A stretch of DNA of 64,000 nt from Burhinus oedicnemus (lineage: Eukaryota > Chordata > Aves > Charadriiformes > Burhinidae). Under the pieces are notes generated by a model. That model had not been told where the DNA came from, made no database searches, and worked only from the letters and a program-made list of their open reading frames with translations. Numbering within the stretch: the first letter of the stretch is position 1; each line of letters starts with the position of its first letter. The DNA is taken from the NCBI GenBank assembly GCA_008921705.1, contig VFFE01006620.1, forward strand, positions 586,987 through 650,986, read 5' to 3'. A program made the translations under genes and the position numbers. Positions 11,301 to 25,289 of the stretch are shown one piece after another.

Positions 11301-14300
11301 CACAGGCTTGGAATGCAAAAGCCGGAGAAAATGTCTTGTGCCCAGCAGCCACACCAAAGAAACCACTTTTTTTATGCTCATTACTCATGAATCTTGTCAC
11401 ATTTTAACTTTGAGAGCCATGTGGGGATGTGGGTATGATAGGTATTCCCAAATGGAGGACATAGTAAGACCAGAGTGTGATTTCCTGAGACAGTCTGCCC
11501 AAAGATTCTATTCTACAGACCCTAAATTACAGCTTGGGTACTTGTCTGAAAGTAAAAGGATGAAATCATAGGAGGTCTGAGAAGCAGCTGGATGGGCATA
11601 TTCTGTGCATGTTGTCCCACAGGAGAGAGTGAGTATGCCAGAGCCAAACTGTAATTGGTTCAACTGAAGAACAGAACTAATTTAACACTATGAGATATAG
11701 AACATGCTAAAAATGAAACACCTGTGCTGAAAGGAGGCTTTCCATGGAGCAGAATAGAAACCAGATAAGCCTTGAAATTCTGTTATCCAAAGTCTTACTT
11801 CTCCCTTAGTCATGTTATGGACTAAAGAGGGCTTTTAACAATCAGCTCTGATGTCTTCTCTTCCCCGTGAAATGTCATCATCTCCCTCTTGCCAAAGACA
11901 AACACTTAGCTAGCCCCAGGTCCCAGTTCCTAAAAATGTGTAAATGTTCAATGGAAACAGGGCAGAAATCCAGACCATCCCTCTCCTAACTGAGTACACT
12001 TATCACTAGCATACGAGGTCATATTTTAACTCCTTCTTCTGAAGAACATTTAGCAAGATTATCAAAAGGGCAGCTTCAGTGATGAAGCCTATGCAACAGC
12101 AAGTGGCAGTTACGATATACACCAGGGTATGGGAGACTCTTCCAGAAGGGCATTGGAGTTGAGTCTCCCACATCCTTGGTGAGTGCCCTAAATTCTAATA
12201 TTTCCAAATGGGAAGCTGGAGTTGGATCTTCAGTGATCAAAACGTAGGTGAAAATTTAGGTATCTTTAAAAAGCAGCAGAAGATGAACCAGGGTCATAAT
12301 GGCTGAAGTTTTAGACCTAGGCACTTACAGGTGGTATTTAGCACATGTGTTGAGGGAGTTGGTTGTCCAATTTATTTATTTGTATGCATGGAGGTGGGTG
12401 CTTTGGATATGCAGGAGCTTCAGCTTTTTTCTGTTAAGTGAATACTTTACACAGCTGTTTCCCAGATTCCCTGATATTTTCCAGTAGTTGTTTAAGCAAA
12501 AATGCACAAAGGAGAGTGAGATGCTCAAATGTTTAGCAATCAGTGGAAGAATAGGAAGAATACAGACAGTTGAGGAATAGGTGCTCCTATTCATGTTTGG
12601 ATTTGTGAGGGTGATAGACAATGCATGCTTTCTCAGGCCTTCATCTAGAATGGATGGACATGGAAGAGAGGCAGAGGAAGGAAGTCACCTCTCAATCCTT
12701 CCCCGCTATTTGCTGAATATTGGAATTCAGTTTTCATTCTGAATTACTGCAAGCGGGCACAAAGCTGTCACAGGTGCCAGCTTTATTCTTAATCCTTGAA
12801 GAAGCAACAGAGTTTGTGGGTAGGGCACACGATTTGCTCTTGGGAGGGGCATAGTGACACTGGTTACATGCATCTCCGCTGGGAACATCATGCTCTCCCT
12901 CAGTGCAGAGTTTCGACATTCAGCAGTCTAAGTCATCATTGCTCATCAGATGTTTTCTTCTTTCACTACCTGCTTTGTGTACCCTCTAGCATGCTTTCTG
13001 TGGAGCAGTTCTCCCTCGTGAGCTAGGGGGTCTGTCTCTAGAAAACAGGGTAGGTTTCTTAAGATAGCCCTGTGATAAAAAAGTGTTTATCACATAGTTC
13101 TGCAATTTCTCATGTGTCTCTGATGAACTTACCTGCCCCCTGCTCAGTAATCCATCTCCCACAGGCTGCTCTCAGCATGCCAGACCTCTGGGGAGTTTTC
13201 TGCAGCTGCCGTACTTGAAAAAAAAAGAAATCACTTCCTGCTAAAATGCTCTCTCCCTCTGTCTCTCAGGGTAAAACTCCCCCAAAATGCAGCAATGGGT
13301 ATTCACTACATGTCAATGACTGGTACAAAAAATTGATCCGACAGAGCTCAAAACAAGAACAATTTTAATAAAGAAGAGGGGAGAATGACTTATGTCATTT
13401 GCTTCCAGTCCTGGGAATGTCCAAGAAGTTAGTTCTTAAAACTGAAATATGTTTAGATCTCTAATTTGGTTTTTTTTTTTTTATTTTTGGCTCTTACTGA
13501 ACTCCAGATAGTTGACTTCATAAAAGTTAAAGAAGTTTATAAACCCTATAAAACCTTAGATTTATAAGGGCAGTGATGCAACTAAAAGAAATCCAATTAC
13601 ATTAATATGTGTGGATGCATTTAAAACTCTACAACATTTCTAAACCATATTTTGCTCTTAAATATCCAAGTAAATACAGAATATTTGTTGATAAAATGAA
13701 GCGTAAATGACTATTGCCCTCTCTTTGAAACTTTCTGATTAATTTACACCCAGTTTGGGTGACAGCTATCTCCAACTAGTCAGAACAACCTTTCTTATAG
13801 ACCATCATATCAATTGTCTTTTTACAGATAAGTAACAATTACAAGTCTTGAACATTAAAATAAACTTCTTCTTCAACTTCAGGGCATAAAATTAACATCA
13901 TCTGGATCATAGCCTACCATCAAATTCCCATTTTCATTAGTATTTTATATTACATTCCACAATTGTATTTGTATCATATTTGGTTTGGCATCATGTTGAC
14001 AGTCAATAAAGTGCAATGCTTGAAGGCATTTATTCATATTAATATTGGGGACCCATATTGGTAAACTCTATGTAAGAAAATAGGAGTTTCTCTGAGTAAT
14101 AATTTGTAGAACTGACATGGTGGTCATCAGGACTTTAGTTTGTCTTGACACAATGATTTAGCTTGTCACACTGTCACTGTCTTTAAAGAAAAATTTGCAA
14201 TGACTATGCCAAAGAAAGGACATAATGTAGAGAACAGGTCACGTTCAAGGGGATCTGGCTTCACAAAGAAAAGAAAGAACACGTTGAGGCTACTGTGATG

Positions 14301-16053
14301 AAAGGCTTTCCTCATGCACTATGTCCTGTCTTGAGTGTTATGAGCACTGAGGTGACATCTACAATCGCAGATTCTTAATCCAACTAAGAGTTGCTGGTTT
14401 TCAGCAACTGAAGACTATCAAAAGGCTAAAGAAATTCTCTTGGATGTCTTCCTTTCTTTCTTCCTCAATGTATTCTTGCCCAATGTGTCCACAGAACAGC
14501 AATGAAAAAATTACTTCAACACAAGAAAGCTCTATCCCGGAATTTGGGGACTGGGGCATTGCTTGGGGATTAATATATTGCTATCTGCATCTCCCAGACA
14601 GCACCACACCAGCAGCAGGACTGAAATTAAGACAGCAATACACCAGTTACTTGCTTTGTAGCTTTTCCATGTACTGGCTACAGCAAAGAAACTGACCCAT
14701 AATTTTCAGCTGACATTCATACGTACAAGGTCTGAATTTGAGTAGCACCGTTCACTTCAAAGATTCATTTCAGGACAGAGAGGTAGCAAATACATGTTTG
14801 CAAACAACATACTGCAGAAGGTATTAATTATTTAAGTGACAGAATGTTTGCCATCATTCTCTGATGATTGTTTGCATTGTTTTAGTAGAATACCAGGCAG
14901 TGTTTCACATTAACTATGCAACCTAGTGGATGTCTGCTGGCCATGTGGCTCCTACCTCAAAAGTGGGTTGATGCAAGTTGTTATTGTTTTGTAGCTTTAG
15001 TCTCCTCAAGGTATGATGGCTTAAAATATTTTCTTTATAAAACACAATGATAGAGCTCAAGAGAGCATTTTAAGCCTGAGGAACAGATCCACTTAGTGGA
15101 AGCATAGATTGCATTGAACTAAAACTAGTGATAGGAATAGTAAAATCCACATGTGCCTAAATGGACATAAAAGAAATTTGGGACACATACATACAGTAAA
15201 ACTTAAACAGTGCTATGCACAGCTCTACTGCATTCATTGTAAGATGGCTGGCAAATGTTGGTTAAAAATCACAGCCCCTTGTAATGCATATAGGAATCAT
15301 TACACAACATCTAGGGATGAATTGGACAACTCTTTAAAAGTACATATCAGCACTCCATTCTTTGGACCCTTTGTTGTGCAAGACAACATCTATGGAGTTA
15401 CCTGAGTTTGTTTTGTTTCCTCTTCTGCTCTGCTTTTTTTACTAAGGTTGGAAAACATTAAATAAAATTTAGCTAGAGTTTGAATCTGTGAATTAACATC
15501 TACCCAGATTTTCTGCCTAGATAAAAACATGTTTTCCTTCACCTACTGGTGACTTCCAGCCTGGTCTACTCTCTGCCTGCCCTAAATCAGTCAAAATGAT
15601 GCTCTCTGCCTTTCTGGTAACCCTTTCAATCCTCTTTCTGCTAGACCTTTTAATTACATAGCAAAACTTAAATTTTTTTAATATTAAAGATACACTACAT
15701 TCAGTGGTATTGATTTTGTAAATGTAGCTATTACAGCAGCACACATATTTGCCAATCAAAACCCTATCTATGTTGGAAAGACAGAGAATGAGAGAAAATC
15801 CACAATTAAAATAAATTCCAACCCAAATGGCCAGGGTGTGTCACTTTTCCTGTGTTTTCTCTGCTTCATTACATAGCAATCTGGAAAGGTTCATAGAAAT
15901 CTCACCCATTTTGGAATAAGAACATCATAAATAAACTACAGAAAGACTGATGAGGCTGATGTTTGAGGATAGGAGCAGGAAAAAAACCCTGCATATTTGA
16001 AATGCAGTTAAATTAACATTATAAGAACTCAGTCTCCTGCCCTGTTAAACATT

Positions 16054-16414
16054 GAGGGCTATAAAGATGATTCGGGGACTGGAACATCTTTCTTATGAGG
16101 AAAGGCTGAGGGACTTGAGTCTTTTTAGTCTGGAGAAGAGAAGACTGAGGGGGGATCTCATCAATGCTTATAAATACTTAAAGGGAGGGTGCCAGGAGGA
16201 TGGGACCAGTCTTGTTGCAGTGGTGCCCAGTGATAGGAGAAGAGGTAACGGGCACAAACTTGATCATAGGAAGTTCCATCTAAACATGAGGAGGAACTTC
16301 TTTCCTTTGGGGGTGGCCGAGCACCGGAACAGGCTGCCCAGAGAGGTGGTGGAGTCTCCGACTCTGGAGACATTCAAAATCCGCCTGGACGCCATCCTGT
16401 GCAACGTGCTCTAG
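16054..16414 (+). pseudogene. CR1 ORF2 (reverse transcriptase polyprotein) C-terminal remnant
   Basis: An uninterrupted frame encodes the extreme C-terminus of CR1 ORF2, downstream of the RT palm. It contains '[19 protein letters not shown]', then '[17 protein letters not shown]', and ends 'DAILCNVL' before a TAG stop. The endonuclease and RT catalytic motifs are absent, so no enzyme can be made. An in-frame ATG at 16070 is incidental; the true ORF2 start lay several kb upstream in the complete element. The frame is open because the copy is young, not because it is functional. Confidence 0.9.
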
Positions 16415-16492
16415 GTGAATCTGCTCTGGCAGGGGGGTTGGACTAGGTAATCTCCAGAGGTCCCTTCCAACCCCTGTGATTCTGTGATTTGT
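16054..16492 (+). mobile_element. CR1 LINE, 5'-truncated, 3' end intact
   Basis: The body starts abruptly at 'GAGGGCTATAAAG', carries the last roughly 115 codons of ORF2, then a short 3' UTR with 'GGGGGGTTGGACTAGG', 'GGTCCCTTCCAACCCC' and the terminal 'TGTGATTCTGTGATTT'. Severe 5' truncation is the usual outcome of CR1 target-primed reverse transcription. It is closely related to the minus-strand copy at 43.6 kb: both share '[17 protein letters not shown]' and '[15 protein letters not shown]'. It is relatively little decayed, so it looks younger than the 4.6 and 25 kb copies. Confidence 0.95.
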
Positions 16493-18308
16493 GTCTTGCA
16501 ATAATATGCAAACTATTTCACAAACTTTCATTTTCTTTCCCTCTTTTTTCTACAGTTTGTATAATTTACAAATAATTTACAAATAATATTATTAATTTAC
16601 AGCTTTGCATCATTACAGGACAGCATCAGTAAAGTTTTAAGAAAATTAGCAGCTGATTCCCAGAGGTCTTGATCTTGTTGCAAGTAGTAAAGAAGATGAA
16701 AAAGCAGTTGTGATTTCTTAAGAGAAGAGAAGACAAAACAAGAAGCTCTCTCTAAATTTTTTATGGGGCTCCTGCTACAACAGTGGGCTAAAAAAATACC
16801 ACCACCCCAAGAGCCCACCTCTCCACACACGCACTCCTGCTCTCAGCTAAAATGCCCTTGAAAACAGCACTCCTCAGACTCTGACCAGGGTCTGGGTTTT
16901 TCAGTCAGGGCCCATTCCCGTTTCTAACCTTTGCTGTTATCAGTCCCCATAAGAATTTTATTGATTAAATCTTCACTGCTATAAGGAAAAGTCCCCCATA
17001 ACAGTTCATTTTCTTAAAACACAGTTGACTGAATTTGACCAGACGGGAACACACATGTCTTGCAGAGTCCTGTCTGGTGAACTTGTAGCCTCTGATGCAG
17101 GCTACCTCCTTATCAAGGGCTGAAGGGAGACCTTTGCTCCGTCTTGGGGCACGGTAAGCATTTTGAGCAGACACAGTGCCTTCACAGCCTGAAGGACAGC
17201 TGCCACATGTTCAGATAATCTTCTACTTCCTACTATATCTTCCCTGACCCCTGTAAGTTAATCTCCAGCAACTCTAGAGGTACTACTACCTGGTGCAGAC
17301 TTTGCTCAAGGTACCAGAAATATAGCAGCAGTGGTGGTAGGTCCATATGTCTTTGAAAATACAGAGGAAGATGCAATTCATAAAGTCATTTTGCTGCTCA
17401 TTTACCAATTTTAATCCTGACTTGAGAGTTATTCCTACTGTTAATGTAAATATTATGATTGTTCAAATGTATTATCAGTTCAGTACTTCTTTGGGACATG
17501 AAATGAACAAGTGGAAAATCTTCTTCTGAAAAAAATGCAGGTTGTAAAGCTGGTTTTGTAGTTTCTGATTTATTCCTTCCAAATTGTCCATGAAAGAAAG
17601 AGGTTTCAGGAGATAATTTAGAATCACGCCACTCCTTAGCCACCTTGTTGGGATATCTCTGTGACTGTTTCTGCTTCTAATTAATGAGTAATGGCACTTT
17701 GAACTTCTGAAAGCAAGACTCTTTGATTACATGAGAAGAATTCATGTCTAATACTGTAATGCTGAAGTGCATTATGGGAATGAGGTAAATCACAGTAAGT
17801 CATTTCGATCATAGCCTGAATGTCCACATGGGCATAAAATATAAAACATCAAGCTTACAGCCCCACTGGAAACATTTCTTTCCATTGTCATCCTTTTCTT
17901 TAAAACATCTTTCATCTGGCATTACCAAAATAAGATGAAAGCCAAAAGCAATGCTGATAATTGTGCCACCAACACAGAATGTAACCAAATATAGTTTATT
18001 TCCAATAAAGAATTAAATTCCTATTTTAGATAGACATGTCCATCTTGGATCTATTTATCAAAAGTAAATGTCTAGGAAACCAGCTGAAATTAAATTAATG
18101 TCACACACTTTACAGGCCCTGGCTAATATCCAGAGTGCTAAAATGGCAATGCAGAATTGTAAAGGCACAAGCATATTGTTTATATGCACTGGCTGAAATC
18201 CAAAATGGTTACAGTAAGTAGGAGAATAAAGCATTAGTAACAGGGCCCTCTGCTCCTCACTTTAGACTAGCAAGTATAACACTATAGCTGGAAATAGGTG
18301 ATAATTTA
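16493..18308. other. Non-coding stretch, no gene seen
   Basis: Unique-looking AT-rich DNA between two CR1 copies. The open frames at 16597-16830 and 17398-17643 (both minus) are short and unrecognised. No simple repeat of note. Confidence 0.55.
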
Positions 18309-18590
18309 TAGAATAACAGAATCATAGAATCGCCTAGGTTGGAAGGGAACTTTAAGATCATTGAGTCCAACCATCAACCTAACACTGCCAAAACCACCAC
18401 TAAACCATGACCCTAAGCACCACATCTCCCCATCTTTTAAATATTCCCAGGTATGGCGATTCCACCACTTCCCTGGGCAGCCTGTTCCAATGCTTGATAA
18501 CGCTTTCAATGAAGAAATTTTTCCTAATAGCCAATCTAAACCTTCCCTGGCATAACTTGATGCCATTTCCTCTTGTCCTAATTATGAAAT
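18309..18590 (-). mobile_element. CR1 LINE 3'-end fragment
   Basis: On the plus strand it begins with the reversed CR1 terminus 'TAGAATAACAGAATCATAG' and 'GGTTGGAAGGGAAC'. Read on the minus strand it encodes '[18 protein letters not shown]' and '[13 protein letters not shown]', followed by the 3' UTR. The same wording occurs in the copies at 49.2 kb and 50.6 kb, so these three belong to one subfamily. It is truncated 5' within the C-terminal part of ORF2, near 18590. The terminal octamer-like repeats are partly preserved. Confidence 0.93.
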
Positions 18591-19582
18591 ATAGGCACAT
18601 AAACCTCCAGGCATAGATCCTTCATGATCCTGAGCACTCACATCTGGCAGATGCTGGAGGAGAAAGTGTAAGAGGCATAGACACACTCTGACAGTCTCAC
18701 AAATGGACCAAAACAACACTGGTTTGGTTCTCATCCATGCAGTGTGGCTCTCAGATGAGCAAGGGTGATGATGGCTTTTCAAGGGTGCTATGCTGGACTG
18801 TATTTTATTTTACAAAATTAGAGGCTGAGTGAGCATGTTAGCCAGTCCTCAGTGGGAGCCAGGAGATGCCGCATGTCAGAAAGGCAGCTGGTCTGATAGC
18901 TGGCCTTTACGAAAAATGGAGAAAGAATACCCCTGCCATCTGCAGGGTCTGAAAAAGCTTTCTGAAGCCTAATAAAGAGCTTTTCAAGACCTTTTATGCC
19001 TCCCCAGCCTTTTTCCTAATGTAACAGAAATGTAGCAAGGCCATGGACCTCATTTGGTATTTTCAAAATTTATTTTTTCGAAAAGAGAAGTCCCCAGATG
19101 CAAGGCTTCATCCTGTTTCATGGTTATGCAGTGCTGACCGTGCACACTAAAAGCAGCATGGGTAACCTAGGCTGCTTTCCAAAGGTGGGAAAGACGTGTC
19201 ATAAGACATGTAAAGATTCTTGAGATCTGTATCTACATCTTAGAGAGGTCATTCCAAACTCCAGCTGAGTGCATAACTCACAGAAATTACATTGATTTTG
19301 TAGACGTTAATTTATTTTTCTTATTTATTTGCCATTGGAAATTATTCCCCAGAAGCTTAATAATAGATTTGGCCCAGAGAAACCAAGTCAACATCCCATG
19401 GAAAATGTTGAGCGACTGGAAAACAAGTTCATATTGATTCACAATAAACAAAACAAAACAGAAAAATCCAGGCATTGTTCATGGGATAGGAATTCTAAAA
19501 TATTCCATTTTGGGAGTTTGGTGGCTTGCTTGCTGCCCAGCTTGAAAGCATTATCGTTTCTGCTTTCATTTCTTTCTCATTT

Positions 19583-19652
19583 GGTTTTTTTTTTTGTTGT
19601 TGTTTCTTGGGGTTTTTTTGTTGTTGTGGGTGGTGGTTTGTTGGGGGTTTTC
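19583..19652. repeat. G/T-rich low-complexity tract (GTT-like)
   Basis: T runs alternating with GTTGTT, GGGG and GGTGG on the plus strand, about 70 bases. On the minus strand it is an A/C tract similar in composition to those at 2.1 and 4.0 kb. It is followed 30 bases later by an A run. Confidence 0.8.
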
Positions 19653-19681
19653 TTTGAAGAAAGCAGCAAAAATTTAAATTT

Positions 19682-19702
19682 AAAAAAAAAAAAAAAGAAA
19701 AA
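19682..19702. repeat. Poly(A) tract
   Basis: Fourteen A residues, then G, then a second short A run. It could be the end of an inserted poly(A)-tailed sequence on the plus strand, but the preceding 100 bases are G/T-rich simple sequence and do not resemble a transcript. Confidence 0.7.
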
Positions 19703-22700
19703 GCAGCTTTTCAGGTTCCATTGTCTATGAACCCATATACTTTGTCTTCTTGATCCTCAGCTTTTTTTTTCTACCTTCAAGCTTGTGCTCAGCTCCTCTA
19801 CACATAGTCTTGAAGTCCTTGCTTTTCTTCAGTGAAAATGAGAGAAATGGACCAGAGTCTTCAAGGTAGGCTGCCGGGAAGATACTGTTCTGATTTTCTG
19901 AAGAGAAAACTGCAATATTCCAGTAAAATTGTAATTTTCCCATACAGCATCTAAGTTGTTCAAAACCAGAGCTTTTTCATCAGGAAAATAATCCCCCAAT
20001 GAGTCTGCTCCCAAACAGTCTAGACAAGGTCTGCAATTAGCTTCTGGCCATTAGATGATTTATAGACAATTCACTGTCAAAATCTGATATGTAAAATTCA
20101 AACTCTGTAGATTTATTTAGACGTTATAGAAGATGAATAAATGAAAATATCTCTGAGAACTGTCTGAACTGTACCAATACTTTTGTATCTTTATTTCAGA
20201 AGCTGCAATTCAATTGTGTACACACAAGTATCTAGCGTAATTTGAGAAACTTGGGGATATCTAAGGCATTTATGTGAGCTAGACTGAAATGACACAAGAC
20301 TCGTGGAAAGCCTACCCCTTCTGAAGCAGCATTTCCAGACAAACAGGATATCAAAGACCAGCTCAGATGACGTTAGATGCTGATGTTTGGACAGCTGAAT
20401 ACCACCCCAAACCTGTTTTCTATATATAGCCTTTAAGATTTACTTTTTCAAGTATCTCTACACACAAGTGTATTTATGAGAATCTTGCCCAAAAGTAAAC
20501 CTAGCTTAAATGAGTTCCAGCTCATTGACTTAGAACCAAGAGGATTAATTTTTTGAAAAACAATTTCTTCTGCAAACTGCTACTTCTCACATGGGTCCTC
20601 GGGGACATCTGTGTAATGTTGGTACCCACACAGGCTTTTCGGAAGAGCAGTAATAGTCAGTTTCACGGAGCAGTTCCTTAATGCGCTGCAAAGGGGAGTT
20701 TGTACACACATTTGTACGTACAGGAGGGAGATCCCACTCTCTTTTGGCAGCGCTAAAAGGGATAAAGGCTTACTTTTGTTCTTAAAGAAAGCACATCTGA
20801 CTGATTGTGTACAGCAGCATTGAGCTAAGGGGGAGGATTGAAACCTCAATGCTCACTTTTCAGAACAGACAAACTTTTACTATCACTTACTATTACTAAT
20901 AGGATCACAGGGTATTGCTGAATAGGGCAGCATCTGAAAGCTGTGACAGTGTATCAATCATTTGATGAATTTCATACCCTTATCTCTTACCAACATAAAG
21001 ATAGTAATAACAGACCAAGACCTGGGTTTATAAAAGCAATACTCAGACTGTGTTACAAAAACTGGTTTGGAAGTCTTACAAAGTTTTACACTATTATAAA
21101 ATCAAATATGTGCCCAAGACGCTGCTGTAAAAAGATTGTGGTTATGTTTTCTCCATTTAAATAAACATTTTTCCTTATGCAAATAAGATAAATAATATTT
21201 TATATTTCAGGGAAAAATTTAATGAAAGAGAGATTTAATAACAGAGACAACAATGTACAATTTGACCATTTTAAAAGAAAAATGGATAAAGAGGCGGTAT
21301 TGTGAGACAACAAGAGAAGATTCCTGCATTTCACTGGAATGATGTTAGGAAAGTAGTTCTTCAGAAACATGCAGTATCCTGGGGCAAGAGCTGTTTGTGA
21401 GACATCTGTGATGACAGCAGTTTGTTAGAGACCCATATTATAGGGAAATGTTCCAGCATGCAGAAGACTTTAAGGCTTTAACAATATGAAAAGGATGGCA
21501 ATGGCTCGACAGAGCAGAAATCCTAAGGGGAGCCACAGTCAAGGTTGAAGATATTCAGGGTATGGCCTAAGCAGTTAGTTCACCTTGTATTCCAGTCAAG
21601 ATTGAGCACATTTACGTAAACAGATGGTATAAAGTCATTGCAGGGGCTCTTTTTTATTACAGCTCCCACTTCAAAGCTGCTCTGCTTAACATCACTGCAA
21701 ACCTGCACAGAGCAGCTCAGCATAACACTGCCATTCCCCCTCTGTCAGCTCGCTGTGGGCCTGTCTCACGCACACAGCTCATCGACCCACGGCAGCATGC
21801 ATGTTCAGCGCAGCTCCTGACCCAGCAGTAAATGAGCTTGTTCTCCAATTCACAGCAACTCCTCCTGCTACCATGCTTTCAGCATTTTATAGCATTGCCG
21901 TCACTTGCGTGTCTTGTCTTTCAGCTCATATGGTGCCCCAGACTGCACATGTGTCTGCTGCTTCCTCTGCAAACGTCACTGCAGCTACCCCATCTGGGAG
22001 CTCAATGGGCCATCTCCACCTACAGCACCTCCCTCACAGGAACAGTGCAGCATAACCACTGCCATGGTCCTTGAGGCAATAGCTCAGCACCGACTGAGGT
22101 CTCCTGGCCTCTGGGGAACCCCTGTTTCTTCCCACTACATCTGCCCTGCCACATTCTGACAACTCATGGTCTTCTTCCATCCATCTGATGCTACTATGGG
22201 AAAATGAGGCAGATTTATTGCTATTCTGCAAACCTTTCAACCATATCTTCTTGTCTGAGTCAGAGGTAAAACACGCCCTTAAAAACAAAATAGGACCTTT
22301 TTTGGCTGCTGAGTTTCTACTTCTCCCAGTGATCCATGGAGCTCCTGCCTTTGCTAAGATAGGTTCACTTCCTCCACTACGGCAGCTCTGATGTGTTAGT
22401 GGTACATGTGAATGCTCTGACACCCTGCTCCCATCTTATCTTTGCTTTTCAGCTTCCTGCCTACATAAAACTGAGAGAAACAGACTCCCTGACTCCACGC
22501 AGGATGCTGAGGTATGAAGCTCTATCAAAAGAACTGGGAGACTTTCTCTGCTCTAGAGATTATGACTAGAGGACATGTGGACTGGTGATGAGTCAAATGG
22601 ACAAAGAAAGAAGATAAGCACTGCAGGGGAAAAGAGCTTTTAGCAGTTGGACTTTTTGTGTTTGTTATTTATTGCTTAATTTAAACTATTAATGAATTTG

Positions 22701-24985
22701 AGAGAATGAAATCTAGTTCAACTTCTAGCAGAATTCGTCCCCTTTAGTCAAAGCATGAGATCACATAATATGTATCTCTGAAAATGCCCAGAAAGGAAAA
22801 TAAAATTTGACATGACATTCTTGAGGTTTTAGACTGAAATAGAAAGGGGAAAAACAGAAAATAATTCCATGCCATCACACCTAGCCTCCTCCAATGAGTG
22901 TCTTTGTACTTCATAAAGAAGCAAACACATGCACAAAGCGCCAAGATTTTCAAAGACCCTTTACAAACAGCTTTCTAAAACATTAAGGAGAGTTCCTTTC
23001 TTTGGGGGTAAAGGTTTGTTGCATATCTTCAAAAGAATCAGAAGTCATGCTTTGATTCATTCTGGTCTCAACAGTCACAGGACTTAGTTTCTTCTTCCTG
23101 ACCTGGCATTTACGAAAAGAGATCATAGATGAAATTGGAGAACGTTGCAAATATCACCCAGGCTCATGTAAAAGTATGATGCCAGTAGGTATAAGATGGA
23201 GTAGAACTAATGATTTTGTGATATGAGTAGCCAAACAAAGCTTCAGTCTAACACACGGCTGCTACAAATTCTGTTTATAGAAAGGAAGCAAAAACTACCA
23301 AATAAAGAATACAATGTAGTGTACCTGTTCATCCTGCTATCCAGCAAGTTATATGACAGTGCTAGGGAATGTCAGACCTCTCACTGCCTTTTCTTAGGGA
23401 CTTTCAAAACTACCTTTAATGCCATAACCAATACCTACAAAGTTTTCAGTTTAACTCAAGTGTTAACTAACTGTGGTGAACGAACTCAAATATGAAATGA
23501 ATCAAGACTCATTTTTACAGCTTCTGTAAGGAGTAACATGCAAAAGAAACACTTGGTGAGTTGCTGCTCTCTACTGGGGAAAGGATGTAAGAAAGACAAA
23601 CCAACAAGAATCACATGGCACACGCATTATTTATTTCTACCAATTCCCTGTATTACAAGTTATTCCAGTCTTACTCGTGAGCTGATTTACTAATTTTAAA
23701 TTTATTTTGATAGTGACTTCCCGAGTTAAGTCTGCATAAGTAATTTCATACACGATTTCATATGTATGTGTATACCTATGTTAAAATTTCAATAGACTAA
23801 TTTGCCAGAAATTTACCTCTTCTCCCTGCCTCTCCCAAACACACACATCACCATATTATCTCACAGGTCATCTAAACACTTTCCTATTAAGAAATTATCT
23901 GATTCCCCTTAGACTGGCATATTCAAATTTTACCAAATCATCCAAAACCGGACCTGGCATATGTGGCATAGGGTATAATGACTGACACCAGAGTACTGTG
24001 ATGATGACAAAAGAAGGAATTAGGAAATGAACAGGCTGACAGGGTGAGCCCAATGTGTATGATTAGCTTTGGGAACATGCTTAAGCACAGGTTTGGAGAG
24101 ACTAACAAAAGCAGAAGATGGGGTTACCAAGTGGCAACCTGGTTGCCTAGTTAATAAGCTTTGGTGGGAGCAAAAAACACTTTGTTCTCATTAATGGCCA
24201 CTCATAGAGCTAATGGGACAACAGGCATCAGTGCACCCGGAACAGAGAGTCATGAAAGTTATATCTTGCTAAAAGATAGTCTTACTAATCCCCTCTCTCT
24301 ATACTCTAGAGTACTGAATGGGGACTTCGCCTGGGTGAATCACGCTGAGATGAGTGTGAAGCCTGGCAGGACGGAGGTTACAGTGGCCGGAAGGACGAAA
24401 TCTTTTCTGATGCTCATTTTGGGCTCATGCCCAAAACTGTCTTCATCAAAGCATCTGCTTTCAGACTGTTAGATCACTCCATAGCCCTAGTGGGAGTAGC
24501 ACTCACTGCCATCTGCACCTGACTTGCAATCGTGCCTTATTCTATGGGACGTGAGCTTGGCCCCTGTATTTATAACCTCTTGCCTAGGTTTTACTGGAGT
24601 TCCAGGAAAGAAATTTCCCCTCTGAAGTAACCTGCAGCTGCTTTTGAGTACAGCACCCACCTCTTCCCTCTTCAGAAACACAGATGAGTGGGAATACATT
24701 ATCCCCATTCACTGCTCCTTCCACTGACCTACCAAGCATCAAGCCTGGTTCAAAGCCACTTGTCCAGTTCTCAGAGATATGCCTGGCTGTGGCTGTCACT
24801 AACTGCTAGGCTAATTTCTTCCACAGTGAAGACCTCACACAACTATAACATTCTAATTTTGGTAAGCAGAAGACTTGTGGTCACAGAAAATTAGCTTTCC
24901 CTGGGATAACTTAAAGCTATTGACCTGGCCAGCAGATAAAAAGAAGGAAGAAAGTGATCATAACACTTTATTCACAGCCAAATAC

Positions 24986-25021
24986 AAAAAATTTTTTTTT
25001 CTTTTTCTCCTCCCCCCCCCC
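24986..25021. repeat. Consecutive A, T, C/T and C homopolymers
   Basis: An A run, a T run of ten, a C/T stretch and a run of ten or eleven C follow one another without interruption. It lies about 260 bases before the recognisable CR1 similarity. Homopolymer lengths here are prone to sequencing error. Confidence 0.75.
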
Positions 25022-25289
25022 ATTTTCCCATAGTAGCTTTATCAAAATACATCAGTACCTCACAAGAGCATAAATGCTTACAAATACACATTTTTCAAAA
25101 AGAATTCCAGCCTGGAGTTTCAATTTTGCTTTCAACAGATGGACTGAAACATTTCTTTCTGCAGGAGCCACAAAGGACGTTTTTACACCAGTACATGCAG
25201 ATAAACTTGAGGTGACTCCAACTGCTCTAACCCCAGAATTGGATGTTGGAGAAGCCCAGAGCAGAAATATCTAAGTCAGCTCAGGTGTC

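Larger units (their letters stand above)
4821..16053. other. Non-coding stretch of 11 kb, no gene seen
   Basis: AT-rich sequence with no recognisable gene or retroelement. Open frames at 9276-9578 (100 codons) and 11218-11571 (117 codons, beginning at TTG) have no domain, no codon pattern and no supporting exon signals. A short CA/TA-rich tract (6797-6826) and an 18-bp palindrome (8340-8357) are noted separately. Old unrecognised repeats may be present but could not be identified by eye. Confidence 0.55.
18591..25279. other. Non-coding stretch, simple repeats only
   Basis: No gene recognised. It contains G/T-rich and A-rich tracts near 19.6 kb and an A/T/C homopolymer series at 24986-25021. 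A C-rich, less AT-rich patch at about 21.65-22.16 kb has overlapping open frames in several registers, which reflects lack of TA-rich stops rather than a gene. The 129-codon minus frame at 22034-22423 begins at GTG and has no recognisable domain. Confidence 0.5.

Noticed and set aside
11218..11571. 117-codon plus-strand frame
   Set aside because: It starts at TTG, has no recognisable motif and no flanking exon signals.
22034..22423. 129-codon minus-strand frame
   Set aside because: It starts at GTG and lies partly in a C-rich patch where several frames are open at once; no protein family recognised.
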